Positions 52,183-61,225 of a stretch of 64,000 nucleotides of DNA are shown here, piece by piece. This stretch comes from Streptomyces wuyuanensis (GTDB taxonomy: Bacteria > Actinomycetota > Actinomycetes > Streptomycetales > Streptomycetaceae): assembly GCF_900103455.1 (NCBI RefSeq), contig NZ_FNHI01000009.1, positions 1 to 64,000 of the forward strand. The letters run 5' to 3'. The number at the start of each line of letters is the position of its first letter. The first letter of the stretch is position 1. The translations under genes and the position numbers were made by a program. Below the pieces are notes generated by a model. The model was not told where the DNA came from. It saw only the letters and a program-made list of their open reading frames with translations, and made no database searches.

Positions 52183-52974
52183 ATGGCAGACGCACCCGCA
52201 GGCACGCCGATCTGGGCCGATGCGATGTTCTCCGACCTGGAGGGGGCCAAGGCCTTCTACGGCGAGGTCCTGGGCTGGACTTTCGGCGAGTCGTCGTCGG
52301 AGTACGGCAACTACACGCAGGCGTACGCGGACGGCAAGGCCGTCGCGGCGGTGGTGCCGCCCATGCCCGGGCAGGAGGGGCAGTCCCAGTGGTGCCTCTA
52401 TCTGGCGTCCCCCGACGCCGCCGCCACCGCCGGGAAGATCCGGCAGAACGGCGGCACCGTGCTGATGGAGCCGATGCAGGTCGGCGAGTTCGGCACCATG
52501 TGCCTCGCGCAGGACCCGAGCGGAGTCACCTTCGGCGTCTGGCAGCCGGGTACGCACAAGGGCTTCGAGGCGACGAACGTCCCCGGCTCCTTCTGCTGGG
52601 CGGAGATCTTCACCCGTGAGCCCGGGAAGTCCGACGCGTTCTTCCCCGCGGTGTTCGGTTACGGCGCGAAGGCAGTCGTGGACCCCGGCATGGACTTCAA
52701 GGTGTTCGACCTGGGCAGCGATCCCGTCCTCGGCCGGATGCGGATGACGGACGAGGAGTTCCCGGCCGAGGTGCCCTCCTACGTCCAGGTCTACTGGACC
52801 GTGGCGGACTGCGACGCCGCGGTGGCGACCGTCCAGAAGCTGGGCGGCAGGCTGGTGTTCGGGCCGATGACGATGCCCTTCGGCCGGTTCGCGGCCGTGA
52901 TCGACCCGCAGGGCGCGCCGTTCGCCGTCATCGACACCACGACCACCGAGGGCGAGCCGCCGACGTTCACCTGA
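52183..52974 (+). CDS. Two-domain VOC protein, CFP32/Rv0577-like
   Basis: A 263-residue protein with two VOC repeats. Repeat one: PIWADAMFSDLEGAKAFYGEVLGWTF through AQDPSGVTFGVWQPG. Repeat two: GSFCWAEIFTREPGKSDAFFPAVFGYG through IDPQGAPFAVIDT. The arrangement matches Mycobacterium CFP32 (Rv0577), a methylglyoxal-related or pyridoxine-binding protein. Each repeat forms half of the barrel, so a monomer can hold one site. ATG at 52183 follows AGAAGAGA, and a TAGCGT hexamer at 52121-52126 could be its -10. It converges on the serine hydrolase gene. Confidence 0.88.
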   Translation: MADAPAGTPIWADAMFSDLEGAKAFYGEVLGWTFGESSSEYGNYTQAYADGKAVAAVVPPMPGQEGQSQWCLYLASPDAAATAGKIRQNGGTVLMEPMQVGEFGTMCLAQDPSGVTFGVWQPGTHKGFEATNVPGSFCWAEIFTREPGKSDAFFPAVFGYGAKAVVDPGMDFKVFDLGSDPVLGRMRMTDEEFPAEVPSYVQVYWTVADCDAAVATVQKLGGRLVFGPMTMPFGRFAAVIDPQGAPFAVIDTTTTEGEPPTFT

Positions 52975-53189
52975 CGCGGTCTCGGGCGGCGAGGATGCCG
53001 TTGAGGCGCCGGCGCACAGCGTGCCGCCGGGGCCGATGGTCAGCGCCCGGTTGTCGTCGTACAGGGGCCCGTGCCGGTGAGCCGGCTCCTGCGGCGTTCG
53101 CCGGTGCGGAAGTCGACCGTGTCCATGCGCACGCGGACGGTTTCACGGGCGTTTCGTGATCGTGCAACAAGCCGGGCCGAAGGGCCTGT

Positions 53190-54857
53190 TCAGCGACGCT
53201 CGAAGGTGCCGAGGCCCGTTTCGTCGAGGTACTCGACACGCAACTTCGCCGCCGCGGTCCCCTCCCCGAACGTGAAGGTGACTCCGGTCGGCCCCACGGC
53301 GTTCTCGCCGGCCGTCTCGAAGCTGAACGTGTCGCCGTCGTAGTGGCGCAGCGGGAAGCGCTTGGGGGCCGGGCCGAGTTCCAGCACGAGACCGTCCGGG
53401 CCGGTGGTGACGGTGGCCCTGCCGTAGTAGGCGCTGTCGTACGTCCCCGTGTACGCGCTGTCGGGCCGGGCGGCCTTGGCGGCCGCGGGCGGCTCCGCGT
53501 AGTCCGTCGCAGACACACCGGCGTCGTCCATCTGCGTGTACAGCGCGGCGAACAGGGCGAGCCAGTCGCGCGTGGGTTTGCCGTACTGGGCGGTGTCGAA
53601 GAAGTCCTCGGCGACGGCGTCGGCCAGTCCGACGGGCTTGCCGTTGGTGAGCACGACGATGCCGAGCTGTTCGCCGGGCAGCATGGTCACATTGGTGTTG
53701 GCGCCGAGCTCGAAGGCACCGGAGTGGCTGAGCCTCAACCGGGCCTGGTTGTCGTAGTTCACGTTCCAGCCCAGCCCGTAGAAGCCCGTGCGGCCGGCGG
53801 GGGCCGTCGGAGGCTGGGAGACGATCTCGGGCAGATGGGTGTGCCGCAGGCTCGCTGCGTCGATGATCTGCCTGCCGTCGAGCCTGCCTCCGGCGAGTTG
53901 GAGCCGCAGCCACCGCATCATGTCGGTCGCGGTGGAGCTGACCCCTCCGGCCGGTGCCTGGGCGTCGGCGTCGCGGACGTACTTGGCCTGCCAGGTGCCG
54001 TCCGGGCCGGGCACGTGCGTCACCGCCTTGTTCGCGGCCTTCTCGTAGTCGGCGAAGGTGGTGCTGGTGGAGTCCATGCCGGCGGGCCGGAAGAGGGTGT
54101 CCTCGGCGAGCTTCTGCCAGCTGACGCCCTTCGTGCGGGCGACGGCCTCCGCACCGGCGGTGAAGCCGAAGTTCGTGTACGCGTAGGAGGCGCGGAAGGG
54201 AGCCAGGGGCTCGTCGCGGAGGTGGCTCAGAATGTACGCCTGGTCGTAACCGAGGTCCTCCAGCAGGTCTCCCGCGTGGTCGGGCAGGCCGCTGCGGTGG
54301 GACATGAGGTCGGTGACGGTGACATGGCCGGTCACCCAGGGGGCCTCGAGGGCGAATCCGGGCAGGTGGCGGGCGACCGGCTCGTCCCAGCCGGCTGCCG
54401 GGCCGTCCGCGCCCTCGTCGCCGACGACCCCCGCGACGACGGTCGAACCGATCGGCTTCGAGAGCGAGGCCAGCTGGAAGACGGTGCCGGGGTCGACTGC
54501 GGCGGGCTCGCCGACGTGCCGCTTGCCGAAGCCCTTCAGGTACAGCACGCGGTCCTTGTGCACGACCCCCACCGCGACGCCCGGGACGCCGGTCTCCTTC
54601 ATCATGCCCTGGACGACGCCGTCGAGCCGGGCGACGGCGCGGTCGACGTCGGCCGGCGTGAGCAGTGGCGGGGGCTGGTCCGACGGCGGCTTCGGGGCGG
54701 CCTCGGTCGGCGACGGCGTGGGGGTGGGTGCGGGGCCGGGGCCGGCGGCACCCGCGGTCAGGGCCGTCGCCGCGAAGAGCAAAGCGGCCAGGCCCGATAC
54801 GGCGAGCGGACGGCCACGGCGCGGTCGCAGGCCCTTCGCGGCGTGCATGGAACCCAT
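53190..54857 (-). CDS. Secreted serine hydrolase, class C beta-lactamase-like
   Basis: A 555-residue exported protein. After a basic start comes a signal segment (LAVSGLAALLFAATALTAGAAG) and a proline-rich linker (APTPTPSPTEAAPKPPSD). The penicillin-binding/beta-lactamase domain has SxxK at S131-LS-K134 (FQLASLSKPIGS), the YxN motif at Y227-T-N229 and HSGAFELGANTNVTML in the third motif position. Residues about 450-555 are a DUF3471-type C-terminal beta domain. Activity as D-aminopeptidase, esterase or carboxypeptidase is likely; antibiotic hydrolysis is not implied. Two starts, ATG at 54857 and 54848, compete. Confidence 0.88.
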   Translation of the reverse strand: MGSMHAAKGLRPRRGRPLAVSGLAALLFAATALTAGAAGPGPAPTPTPSPTEAAPKPPSDQPPPLLTPADVDRAVARLDGVVQGMMKETGVPGVAVGVVHKDRVLYLKGFGKRHVGEPAAVDPGTVFQLASLSKPIGSTVVAGVVGDEGADGPAAGWDEPVARHLPGFALEAPWVTGHVTVTDLMSHRSGLPDHAGDLLEDLGYDQAYILSHLRDEPLAPFRASYAYTNFGFTAGAEAVARTKGVSWQKLAEDTLFRPAGMDSTSTTFADYEKAANKAVTHVPGPDGTWQAKYVRDADAQAPAGGVSSTATDMMRWLRLQLAGGRLDGRQIIDAASLRHTHLPEIVSQPPTAPAGRTGFYGLGWNVNYDNQARLRLSHSGAFELGANTNVTMLPGEQLGIVVLTNGKPVGLADAVAEDFFDTAQYGKPTRDWLALFAALYTQMDDAGVSATDYAEPPAAAKAARPDSAYTGTYDSAYYGRATVTTGPDGLVLELGPAPKRFPLRHYDGDTFSFETAGENAVGPTGVTFTFGEGTAAAKLRVEYLDETGLGTFERR

Positions 54858-55029
54858 TGAACGCCCGAAACAGGACCTTGTCGCCCGGAGACCGGCCGCC
54901 CCCGCGGCCGGCGTCGGGCCCGGTGAAGGGCGCGGTGGTCACGGGTGATCCGGCCGAAGGCGCGGTTTCGGGGCCGGGCTTGCGGACGGCCTCGGCGGTC
55001 GGGGCCGGGCCCGCCGGACGCCGCGGTGG

Positions 55030-55224
55030 TCAGGGGCTGAGCTTGCCGACGACCTCGGCGGTCGCGGAGACGCCGTCGTGGATGGTGGGCGCCATGCTCG
55101 TGCCCGCGAGGAAGAATCCGAGCAGGGCGCACACGAGTGCGTGCGAGAGCTTCAGCCCGCCGTTGCGGAGGAAGATCACCGCGAGTACGAGCAGCAGCAG
55201 TACCACCGAAACCGAAATGGCCAT
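55030..55224 (-). CDS. Small two-helix membrane protein
   Basis: A 64-residue protein from the ATG at 55224, which has a strong ribosome site (GGAGGGAGG, seven bases upstream). Residues 1-18 (MAISVSVVLLLLVLAVIF) and 30-50 (ALVCALLGFFLAGTSMA) are hydrophobic, joined by LRNGGLKLSH. Similar small proteins with a conserved LKLSHALVCALLGFFLAGT segment are widespread in streptomycetes; function unknown. The frame is open to 55455 but upstream lacks coding bias. Confidence 0.72.
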   Translation of the reverse strand: MAISVSVVLLLLVLAVIFLRNGGLKLSHALVCALLGFFLAGTSMAPTIHDGVSATAEVVGKLSP

Positions 55225-55364
55225 GGCCGGCCTCCCTCCGCCGCACCGGGGTTGTGCGGCATTCGGGCGCCAGTGTGGCGGAGTGGAGGCGCCGGACGGC
55301 CGACTGGCGTGTCCGCCGATCGGGTGGTCGTCAAATCGGCTGTTGACCTTGGATGTTGTCGCGG

Positions 55365-56238
55365 TCAGCGGTCGTGGGCGAGGAGGAAGCGCCGCAGACC
55401 GGCCAGGTCGTCGGTGTTGATGTGGTCGACGCGCGCCGCGAGAAGTTCGCGCCACACGGCGTCGCGGGCAGCCCCCGGAGCGTCGGGAGTGGCCCAGAAA
55501 CGGACACGCTGACCGCGGGAATGCGCCGTGGAGACGATGGAGTTCAGCCGGGCCCGCTCGGCCTCCGGGAACGGTCCGTCGCCCTGCCAGGTGAAGCTCT
55601 GGGTCCAGTTGCCGGAGATGAGCGGGATGAAGGAGGCGGGTGCCGGGGCCGGGGCGGCGAGGTCGTCGAGGCGCCCGTCGTAGAAGGCGTGGCGGACGCC
55701 CTGGGCCTCCATGGGGGCGCGGGCGGCGCGGTCACCGGAGACGACGGCGGTCACGGCGGCCGGACGGACGCGGCCGTGGGCGTACGTCGTCAGGATCCGG
55801 CGGTGGGCGTCCAGTTGACGGTGGAGTTCCCGGTAGGTGTTCACGCCGTCGTTCTTGATGTCGATCAGCAGTTGTACGGGGCGGTGGTGGCCGCGGTACA
55901 CGGAACCGCGGTTGGCCCGGACCCGGGCGGGGTTCCAGATAGAGCCGTTCCAGGGTGCGGGCGGGGTCGAGCTGGTCCGGCTCGTGGGCGACCAGGAGTT
56001 CGCCGTCGACCAGGAAGACGTCTGCCTCGACGCTGGTGAAGCCGTGGTCCAGCGCGTCGTGGAGGGGCCGGGTGTGGAGGTAGTCGTTGTGGGCGTGGGC
56101 CCGGCGCAGCGGGCGTATGACGCCCGGCCGCGCCCCGGCAGGGGGCGCGGCGGCCTGAGCGGGCACGCTCGTGGCCACGGCTCCGGCGAGGGCTGCGGCG
56201 AACGTCGTGACGGCGCGGCGACGGGTGGTGGGGACCAT
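55365..56238 (-). pseudogene. Glycerophosphodiester phosphodiesterase/PI-PLC-like gene with a frameshift
   Basis: Two frames together encode one protein. From the ATG at 56238: a signal peptide (RRRAVTTFAAALAGAVATSVPAQAA) and HAHNDYLHTRPLHDALDHGFTSVEADVFLVDGELLVAHEPDQL, the conserved metal-binding start of the family. After RTLERLYLEP (about 55935) the sense continues one base off: GSVYRGHHRPVQLLIDIKNDGVNTYRELHRQLD, RFWATPDAPGAARDAVWRELL and AARVDHINTDDLAGLRRFL to the stop at 55365. Removing one C from the CCCC run (GGGG, 55929-55932, plus strand) restores the frame. So the gene is broken by a 1-bp insertion or by a sequencing error. Without the shift the product would be about 290 residues. 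Confidence 0.85.
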
Positions 56239-56341
56239 GGTGCCTCCGGGCTCTGCGGTGCGGGCGGGGTGCCAGGACAGGGCGAGTATCGGTGCCGTGG
56301 GGCCGCCGGGGCAGTGGGCCGGGCAAGAGTTCGGCCGGAAG

Positions 56342-56695
56342 TCATCTGCTGCTCAACGGGGTTGTGCCGGGCGGCAGCCCGGTGACCGGCGTCGGGCCCG
56401 GCAGCACGGCCCCGTCCCGTCGGCGGCCGAAGGCCACGACGGCCGCTCCGAACGCGGCGCCGGCGACGGTGGCGGCGAGTGCGGCGACGAGCCCGACGAG
56501 CAGGGAGATCGGCAGCCCGTGGACGCAGCGCGGCAGCAGGTCGCGGCCGACGTCGCCGGTTCCGGGGAGGCGTTCCCGGGAGGGCGGTCGCAGTTTCGTC
56601 GACGCGTCGACCGCCTGCCCGTCGAGTCGCGCCAGGGGCGGCACGACGAGCGCGGCCAGGGCGGCCCCGGTCGCGATCGCGGCCGAGGCCGCCAC
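56342..56695 (-). pseudogene. OppC/DppC-type ABC permease, N-terminal fragment
   Basis: A 117-codon frame. The segment LARLDGQAVDASTKLRPPSRERLPGTGDVGRDLLPRCVHGLPISLLVGLVAALAATVAGAAFGAAV matches the N-terminal quarter of oligopeptide/dipeptide permeases (usual pattern GTDxLGRDVLSR...SLLVGL), given here as the span GTGDVGRDLL to LLVGLVAALA. After VVAFGRRRDG the similarity ends and the frame closes. No other ABC component is adjacent. Interpreted as a remnant left by deletion. Confidence 0.7.
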
Positions 56696-56770
56696 CCGGA
56701 CGGGTACGGGCCTAGCGGCGGTGCCAGAGTCGGTCGGGGCCCGGTCAGACGCGGTCCCGAGGCCCGCCGG

Positions 56771-57856
56771 TCACCGCGGGCCGGGCAGCGAAACGAGTTC
56801 CGCCAGCACCTCCTTGTGGCGGCCCGGAGTACCGAGGGCGATCTCGTCCGCCTTGGCCCGCTTCAGGTACAGGTGCGCCGGGTGCTCCCAGGTCATGCCG
56901 ATGCCGGCGTGGAGCTGGACGCACTCCTCGGCGGCGCGCACCGCCACCCGGGAGCAGTGCGCCTGGGCGACGGAGACCGCGAGCGGCACCTCGGCGCTTC
57001 CGGTCGCCAGCGCGTCCGCGGCGTTCCGCGCCGCGGCGCGCGCTCCCGCGACATCGAGCCACAACTGCGCCATCCGGTGCTTCAGCGCCTGGAACGAGCC
57101 CACGGGCCGGTTGAACTGGTACCGGTCGCGCGTGTACCGGACCGTCTCCTCCAGGCACCACTCGGCGATGCCCAACTGCTCCGAGGCGAGCAGGCCGGCG
57201 CCGGCGAGCAGCCCGCGGCGCACCGCGGCCCGGGCCTGCTCCGCGTCCGCGATCCGCGTACCGGAGCCCTCCGGCGCGGTGACGGAGGCGAGAGGGCGGG
57301 TGAGGTCGAGGGGGACGAGCGGTTGGACCGCGGCGTCCCCGCGCTCCACGGCGTGGAGGCCGTCGGGCCGGAGCACGAGCAGCACATCGGCGGCAGCCGC
57401 GTCGGCGACCCCCGTCACGGTCGCTCCGTCCGGGAGGCCGGCCTCCGGGGAGGTGGAGAGGGGAAGGGCGAGCACCGCGACGCTCCGGCCCGCGGCCAGC
57501 CCCTTCAGGAGCCCCGTCGCCTCGTCGTCCGCCCCGCCGAGCGCGAGCAGCGTCTCGGTGGCGATGACCGAACTGGTGAGGTACGGCGCGGGGGTGACCG
57601 CCCGGCCGAGTTCCTCCAGGACGACCGCGGCCTCGCGGTGGCCGGCGCCCTGGCCGCCGAGTTCCTCGGGCACGAGGAGCCCCGCGGCGCCGATCCCGGC
57701 CGCGAGCGACTGCCACAGCCCGTCGTCGTAGGGCGAGCCCTCCTCGGCACGGGCGAGGGTGGCCGCCGGGTCGGAGCGGCCGGTGACCAGGGAGCGCACG
57801 GCGGCCCGCAGGTCGTCCTCGGTCTCGGAGTAGAGAAGGTCGGGCTGGGTGCTCAT
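56771..57856 (-). CDS. Acyl-CoA dehydrogenase, shorter subunit
   Basis: A 361-residue flavoprotein of the acyl-CoA dehydrogenase superfamily. LLVPEELGGQGAGHREAAVVLEELGRAVTP starts the alpha domain, RYTRDRYQFNRPVGSFQALKHRMAQL is the conserved C-terminal helix pair and ECVQLHAGIGMTWEHPAHLYLKRAKADE ends it. It is shorter than classical enzymes and paired with a second dehydrogenase immediately upstream, which is the arrangement of actinobacterial alpha2beta2 dehydrogenases acting on bulky or aromatic acyl-CoAs. It overlaps the next gene by 4 bases. Confidence 0.88.
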   Translation of the reverse strand: MSTQPDLLYSETEDDLRAAVRSLVTGRSDPAATLARAEEGSPYDDGLWQSLAAGIGAAGLLVPEELGGQGAGHREAAVVLEELGRAVTPAPYLTSSVIATETLLALGGADDEATGLLKGLAAGRSVAVLALPLSTSPEAGLPDGATVTGVADAAAADVLLVLRPDGLHAVERGDAAVQPLVPLDLTRPLASVTAPEGSGTRIADAEQARAAVRRGLLAGAGLLASEQLGIAEWCLEETVRYTRDRYQFNRPVGSFQALKHRMAQLWLDVAGARAAARNAADALATGSAEVPLAVSVAQAHCSRVAVRAAEECVQLHAGIGMTWEHPAHLYLKRAKADEIALGTPGRHKEVLAELVSLPGPR

Positions 57857-59040
57857 CGCGCGAGGTCCTTCCAGGGGACGTCCTTGTCGTTGCGGGGCTC
57901 GGCGGGCAGTCCGAGCACCCGTTCGGCGACGATGTTGAGCAGCACCTCGCTGGTGCCGCCCTCGATCGAGTTGCCCTTGGAGCGCAGATAGCGGTAGCCG
58001 GCGTCGCGGCCGGTGAAGTCGACCAGTTCGGGGCGGCGCATGGTCCAGTCGTCGTACAACAGGCCCTCCTCGCCGCGGAGTTCGACTTCGAGCCCGCTGA
58101 TCTCCTGGTTCAGCCGGGCGAAGCCGAGCTTCATGCCCGAGCCCTCGGGGCCGGGCTGGCCGGCGGCGAGCTGCTGGCGCAGCCGTTCTCCGGTGAGCCG
58201 GGCGACCTCGGCCTCCACCCACAGGGTGAGCAGCCGCTGGTGGAGGTCGTGGGTGCGCAGTTCGGGGCGCTCGCGCCAGGTGCGGGCGACGGGCCCGATC
58301 ATTCCGCCCTCGCGCGGCAGGCGCATGCCGCCGATGGAGACGCGTTCGTTCATGAGGGTGGTCTGGGCGACCTTCCAGCCCTCGCCGACGGGTCCGAGAC
58401 GGCGGGCGTCGGGGATCCGCACATCGCTGAGGAAGACCTCGTTGAACTCGGCCTCTCCGGTGATCTGGCGCAGCGGCCGGACCTCGACACCGGGATCGGT
58501 CATGTCGCACAGGAAGTAGGTGATGCCGCGGTGCTTGGGCGCTTCCGGATCGGTGCGGGCGATGAGGATGGCCCAGCGGGCGATGTGCGCGCTGGAGGTC
58601 CACACCTTCTGGCCGTTGACGACCCAGTCGCCGTCGGCGCCGTCGCGGACGGCCCGGGTTCCGAGGGCCGCGAGGTCGGAGCCGGCGCCGGGTTCGCTGA
58701 ACAGCTGGCACCAGACCTCCTCGCCGATCCAGAGCGGCCGCAGGAACCGCCGCTTCTGCTCCTCGGTGCCGTACGCGAGGATCGTGGGCGCGGCCATGCC
58801 GAGGCCGATGCCGATCCGGCGGGGATCGTTGTCGGGAGCGCCGGCGGCCTCCAGTTCGGCGTCGACGACGGCCTGCAGCGAACGGGCCGCGTCGAGTCCG
58901 CCGAGCCCGGCCGGATAGTGCACCCAGGCGAGTCCGGCGTCGAAGCGGGCCCCGAGGAACTCGCTGCGCCCGGTGGTCGCGGGCGGATGTGCGGCGAGGA
59001 ACTCGCGGGTGCGTGAACGCAGTTCGGCGGCGCCGGTCAT
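57853..59040 (-). CDS. Acyl-CoA dehydrogenase, longer subunit
   Basis: A 395-residue acyl-CoA dehydrogenase family protein. GIGLGMAAPTILAYGTEEQKRRFLRPLWIGEEVWCQLFSEPGAGSDLAAL contains the FAD-binding GSD segment, VNGQKVWTSSAHIARWAILIARTDP is the middle domain and SIEGGTSEVLLNIVAERVLGLP closes the C-terminal domain. It is probably the catalytic or partner subunit to the 361-residue protein, since the two genes overlap by 4 bases. Together they would oxidise an acyl-CoA, with substrate unknown. The start ATG is at 59040. Confidence 0.9.
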   Translation of the reverse strand: MTGAAELRSRTREFLAAHPPATTGRSEFLGARFDAGLAWVHYPAGLGGLDAARSLQAVVDAELEAAGAPDNDPRRIGIGLGMAAPTILAYGTEEQKRRFLRPLWIGEEVWCQLFSEPGAGSDLAALGTRAVRDGADGDWVVNGQKVWTSSAHIARWAILIARTDPEAPKHRGITYFLCDMTDPGVEVRPLRQITGEAEFNEVFLSDVRIPDARRLGPVGEGWKVAQTTLMNERVSIGGMRLPREGGMIGPVARTWRERPELRTHDLHQRLLTLWVEAEVARLTGERLRQQLAAGQPGPEGSGMKLGFARLNQEISGLEVELRGEEGLLYDDWTMRRPELVDFTGRDAGYRYLRSKGNSIEGGTSEVLLNIVAERVLGLPAEPRNDKDVPWKDLAR

Positions 59041-60005
59041 GCGGCCGCTCCTTCCGGGAGGACGACGAGGCGTCCGGTGGTGGTGCCGTCGGCCACGCGC
59101 TGGACGGCGCCGGCGGCGTCCTTGAGCGGGACCCGGTCGCTGACCAGAGGCTTGATCAGTCCCTCGGCGGCGAGACCGGTGAGGGTCTCGTGGCAGCGGA
59201 GCACGGCGCGGGGGTCCTTGCGGTTGTAGAGGCCCCAGTGCAGTCCGACGATCGAGTAGTTCTTCACCAGAGCGTGGTTGAGCGCCGGGCTCGGGATTCC
59301 GCCGCTCGCGAAGCCGACGACGAGGATGCGGCCCTCGAAGGCGACGCACTTGGCGGACTTGGCGTAGGCGTCACCGCCGACCGGGTCGTACACGACGTCG
59401 GCCCCGCGGCCGCCGGTGGCGTCCTTCACCGCGGCGACGACGTCGTCCTCGCGCCGGTCGACGACGACGTCGCAGCCGAGTTCGCGGGCCACGGCGGCCT
59501 TCTCCGGGCCGCCGACGACGCCGATGACACGGGCGCCCGCGGCCTTGCCGAGCTGTACCGCCGCGCTGCCGACGCCGCCGGACGCCGCGTGCACGAGCAG
59601 CGTCTCCCCCTGCCGGAGGTTCGCCCGGCGGTGCAGTCCGAACCACCCGGTCTGATAGCCGATGTGCAGTGCCGCGGCCTCCGCGTCGTCGAGCGCGTCG
59701 GGCGCCGGGAGCAGCGCGGCCTCGTCGGCGACCGCGTACTCGGCGAACCCGCCGTACGGCAGGGCCGGGGTGGCGATCACGCGGCGGCCGTCCTCGGTCT
59801 CACCGCAGATCTCCACGCCTGGCGTGAAGGGCAGCGGCGGTGTCACCTGGTAGTGGCCGCGGCAGAGCAGCGCGTCGGGGAAGTTGACGTTGGCGGCCCG
59901 CACCCTGAGCAGGACCTGCCCCTCGCCGGGCTCCGGGCGGTCCGTCTCCTCCAGGCGCATCACCTCGCCCGGCTCGCCGTTCCGGTGCACTCGCCATGCC
60001 TGCAT
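59037..60005 (-). CDS. NADPH:quinone oxidoreductase-type dehydrogenase (zinc-independent MDR)
   Basis: A 322-residue medium-chain dehydrogenase/reductase. ANVNFPDALLCRGHYQVTPPLPFTPGVEICG, LVHAASGGVGSAAVQLGKAAGARVIGVVGG and VVYDPVGGDAYAKS are the family hallmarks; the structural and catalytic zinc cysteines are absent. It reduces quinones or enones. ATG at 60005 has GGAGG seven bases upstream. It is the first gene of a three-gene unit with the acyl-CoA dehydrogenases (both junctions overlap by 4 bases), and a palindrome at 60053-60064 lies in its promoter. Confidence 0.92.
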   Translation of the reverse strand: MQAWRVHRNGEPGEVMRLEETDRPEPGEGQVLLRVRAANVNFPDALLCRGHYQVTPPLPFTPGVEICGETEDGRRVIATPALPYGGFAEYAVADEAALLPAPDALDDAEAAALHIGYQTGWFGLHRRANLRQGETLLVHAASGGVGSAAVQLGKAAGARVIGVVGGPEKAAVARELGCDVVVDRREDDVVAAVKDATGGRGADVVYDPVGGDAYAKSAKCVAFEGRILVVGFASGGIPSPALNHALVKNYSIVGLHWGLYNRKDPRAVLRCHETLTGLAAEGLIKPLVSDRVPLKDAAGAVQRVADGTTTGRLVVLPEGAAA

Positions 60006-60313
60006 TCGGGGCCTCCGCGGTGTGTAGGGCGTACCACTGCTCGCCGCATACTAAGCGGTCGCTTGCCCTCCTGTGAACAGCCTCTTCCGGCCGGTGTCCG
60101 GGCGCACCCGTCGATCCCCCGCCCGGCCCCGCCTCTCCCCTCCCCGGGGACTCCTTCCCGGACTCCCCCGGACCCCGCACGCGCCGCCGGGCGGCCGCAC
60201 CCCCCTCGCCGCGTCGCACCTCTCGCCCGAACACGCCGCCGGTGCGGCCGCGTCGCGGGACGGCGGGTCCGGGAGCACGCTGGACAGTAGGCCGTCTCCC
60301 GAAGGGCGTGTCC
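60006..60313. other. Intergenic region between divergent genes with operator
   Basis: About 308 bases with the promoters of the quinone oxidoreductase operon (minus) and the membrane protein gene (plus). The only clear signal is the palindrome at 60053-60064; the 60100-60250 part is pyrimidine-rich. No gene was found. Confidence 0.5.
60053..60064 (-). promoter_or_regulatory. Palindromic operator with overlapping -10 (AAGCG-GT-CGCTT)
   Basis: AAGCG (60053-60057) and CGCTT (60060-60064) form a perfect palindrome with a 2-nt centre. On the minus strand the adjoining TAGTAT hexamer (60048-60053) could be the -10 element, placing the palindrome across the promoter core. Similar AAGCG..CGCTT sites are used by TetR regulators of acyl-CoA metabolism in actinobacteria; no such regulator gene is in the window next to it. 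Confidence 0.6.
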
Positions 60314-61147
60314 ATGAACGCCGTCGCTGACACCGAGGCCGGGCGCCGACTCGCCGGATTCCTCGACAACCCCGTCGTCGGGATGCTCCCGTGGATCGTG
60401 TTCTCGGTCCTGGTCGGCCCCGGCCGGTTCGAGTTCGCCGTGGCGATCTCGCTGGCGATCGCCCTGGTCGTCGTGGTCGTGGACCGGCTGAGGCGCCCCG
60501 GAACCTCGGTCAAGATCATCGAGGTCTCGGACGTCGTCTTCTTCGCGGCCCTCGCGATCGTCGGCCTCTTCGCCTCGGCGGGGACGCTGCGGTGGCTGGA
60601 GACCTACTCCGGGGAGCTCTCCAACTTCGCGCTCGTCACCATCGCCTTCGGCTCGATCGCGGTCCGCGTGCCCTTCACCGTGCAGTACGCGCGGGAACGG
60701 GTGGACCGCTCGCTGTGGCACACCCGCGGCTTCATGCACACCAACTACGTCATCACCGCGGTGTGGGGGCTCGCCTTCCTCGTGGCCGCGGTGGCGGGGC
60801 TGATCGGTGACCTCGTACTGCGTCAGCCGGACAACATCTGGACGAACTGGGTCGTCCAGATCGGGGCGATCATCGTCGCCCTGCGCTTCACCGAGTGGTA
60901 CCCCCCTGTCGTACGGGAGCGGATCCACGGCGGCAGGCCGTCCCGTGGCGGCCCGACGTCGGTGGGCGCCCTGTTCGTTCCCTTCGCCGGCTATCTGGTG
61001 CCCGTGGGGATCGTCGTGCTCGCCTTCGGTTCCGGGCCGACCTGGCTCGGGATCGCCCTGATCGTCCTCGGCGCCCTGCTCGTACGGGCGTTCAAGCTGG
61101 ACGAGAACGGCGACCGGACCGCGGAGCCGCGCCGCGATGCAGAGTGA
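60314..61147 (+). CDS. Polytopic membrane protein, hypothetical
   Basis: A 277-residue membrane protein with about seven hydrophobic helices (GMLPWIVFSVLVGPG, FAVAISLAIALVVVVVD, VVFFAALAIVGLFASA, VITAVWGLAFLVAAVAGLIG, WVVQIGAIIVALRF, VPFAGYLVPVGIVVLAFG and LGIALIVLGALLVRAF). Conserved-looking polar parts are YARERVDRSLWHTRGFMHTNYV and RFTEWYPPVVRERIHGG. I do not know the family. The ATG at 60314 is favoured by GAAGGG eight bases upstream; a GTG at 60308 also works. It lies 80 bases before the carotenoid oxygenase gene and may be cotranscribed with it. Confidence 0.7.
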   Translation: MNAVADTEAGRRLAGFLDNPVVGMLPWIVFSVLVGPGRFEFAVAISLAIALVVVVVDRLRRPGTSVKIIEVSDVVFFAALAIVGLFASAGTLRWLETYSGELSNFALVTIAFGSIAVRVPFTVQYARERVDRSLWHTRGFMHTNYVITAVWGLAFLVAAVAGLIGDLVLRQPDNIWTNWVVQIGAIIVALRFTEWYPPVVRERIHGGRPSRGGPTSVGALFVPFAGYLVPVGIVVLAFGSGPTWLGIALIVLGALLVRAFKLDENGDRTAEPRRDAE

Positions 61148-61225
61148 GCGCCACGGCGGGAGCCGACCGGCACGGCGTTCGCAAGGACCGCCGTCGAGAC
61201 CCGAGCAACCGCCGGGAGATCCGTC

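Noticed and set aside
53190..54857. Beta-lactam resistance gene
   Set aside because: SxxK and YxN motifs are shared by many esterases and peptidases; the large extra C-terminal domain argues against a dedicated beta-lactamase.
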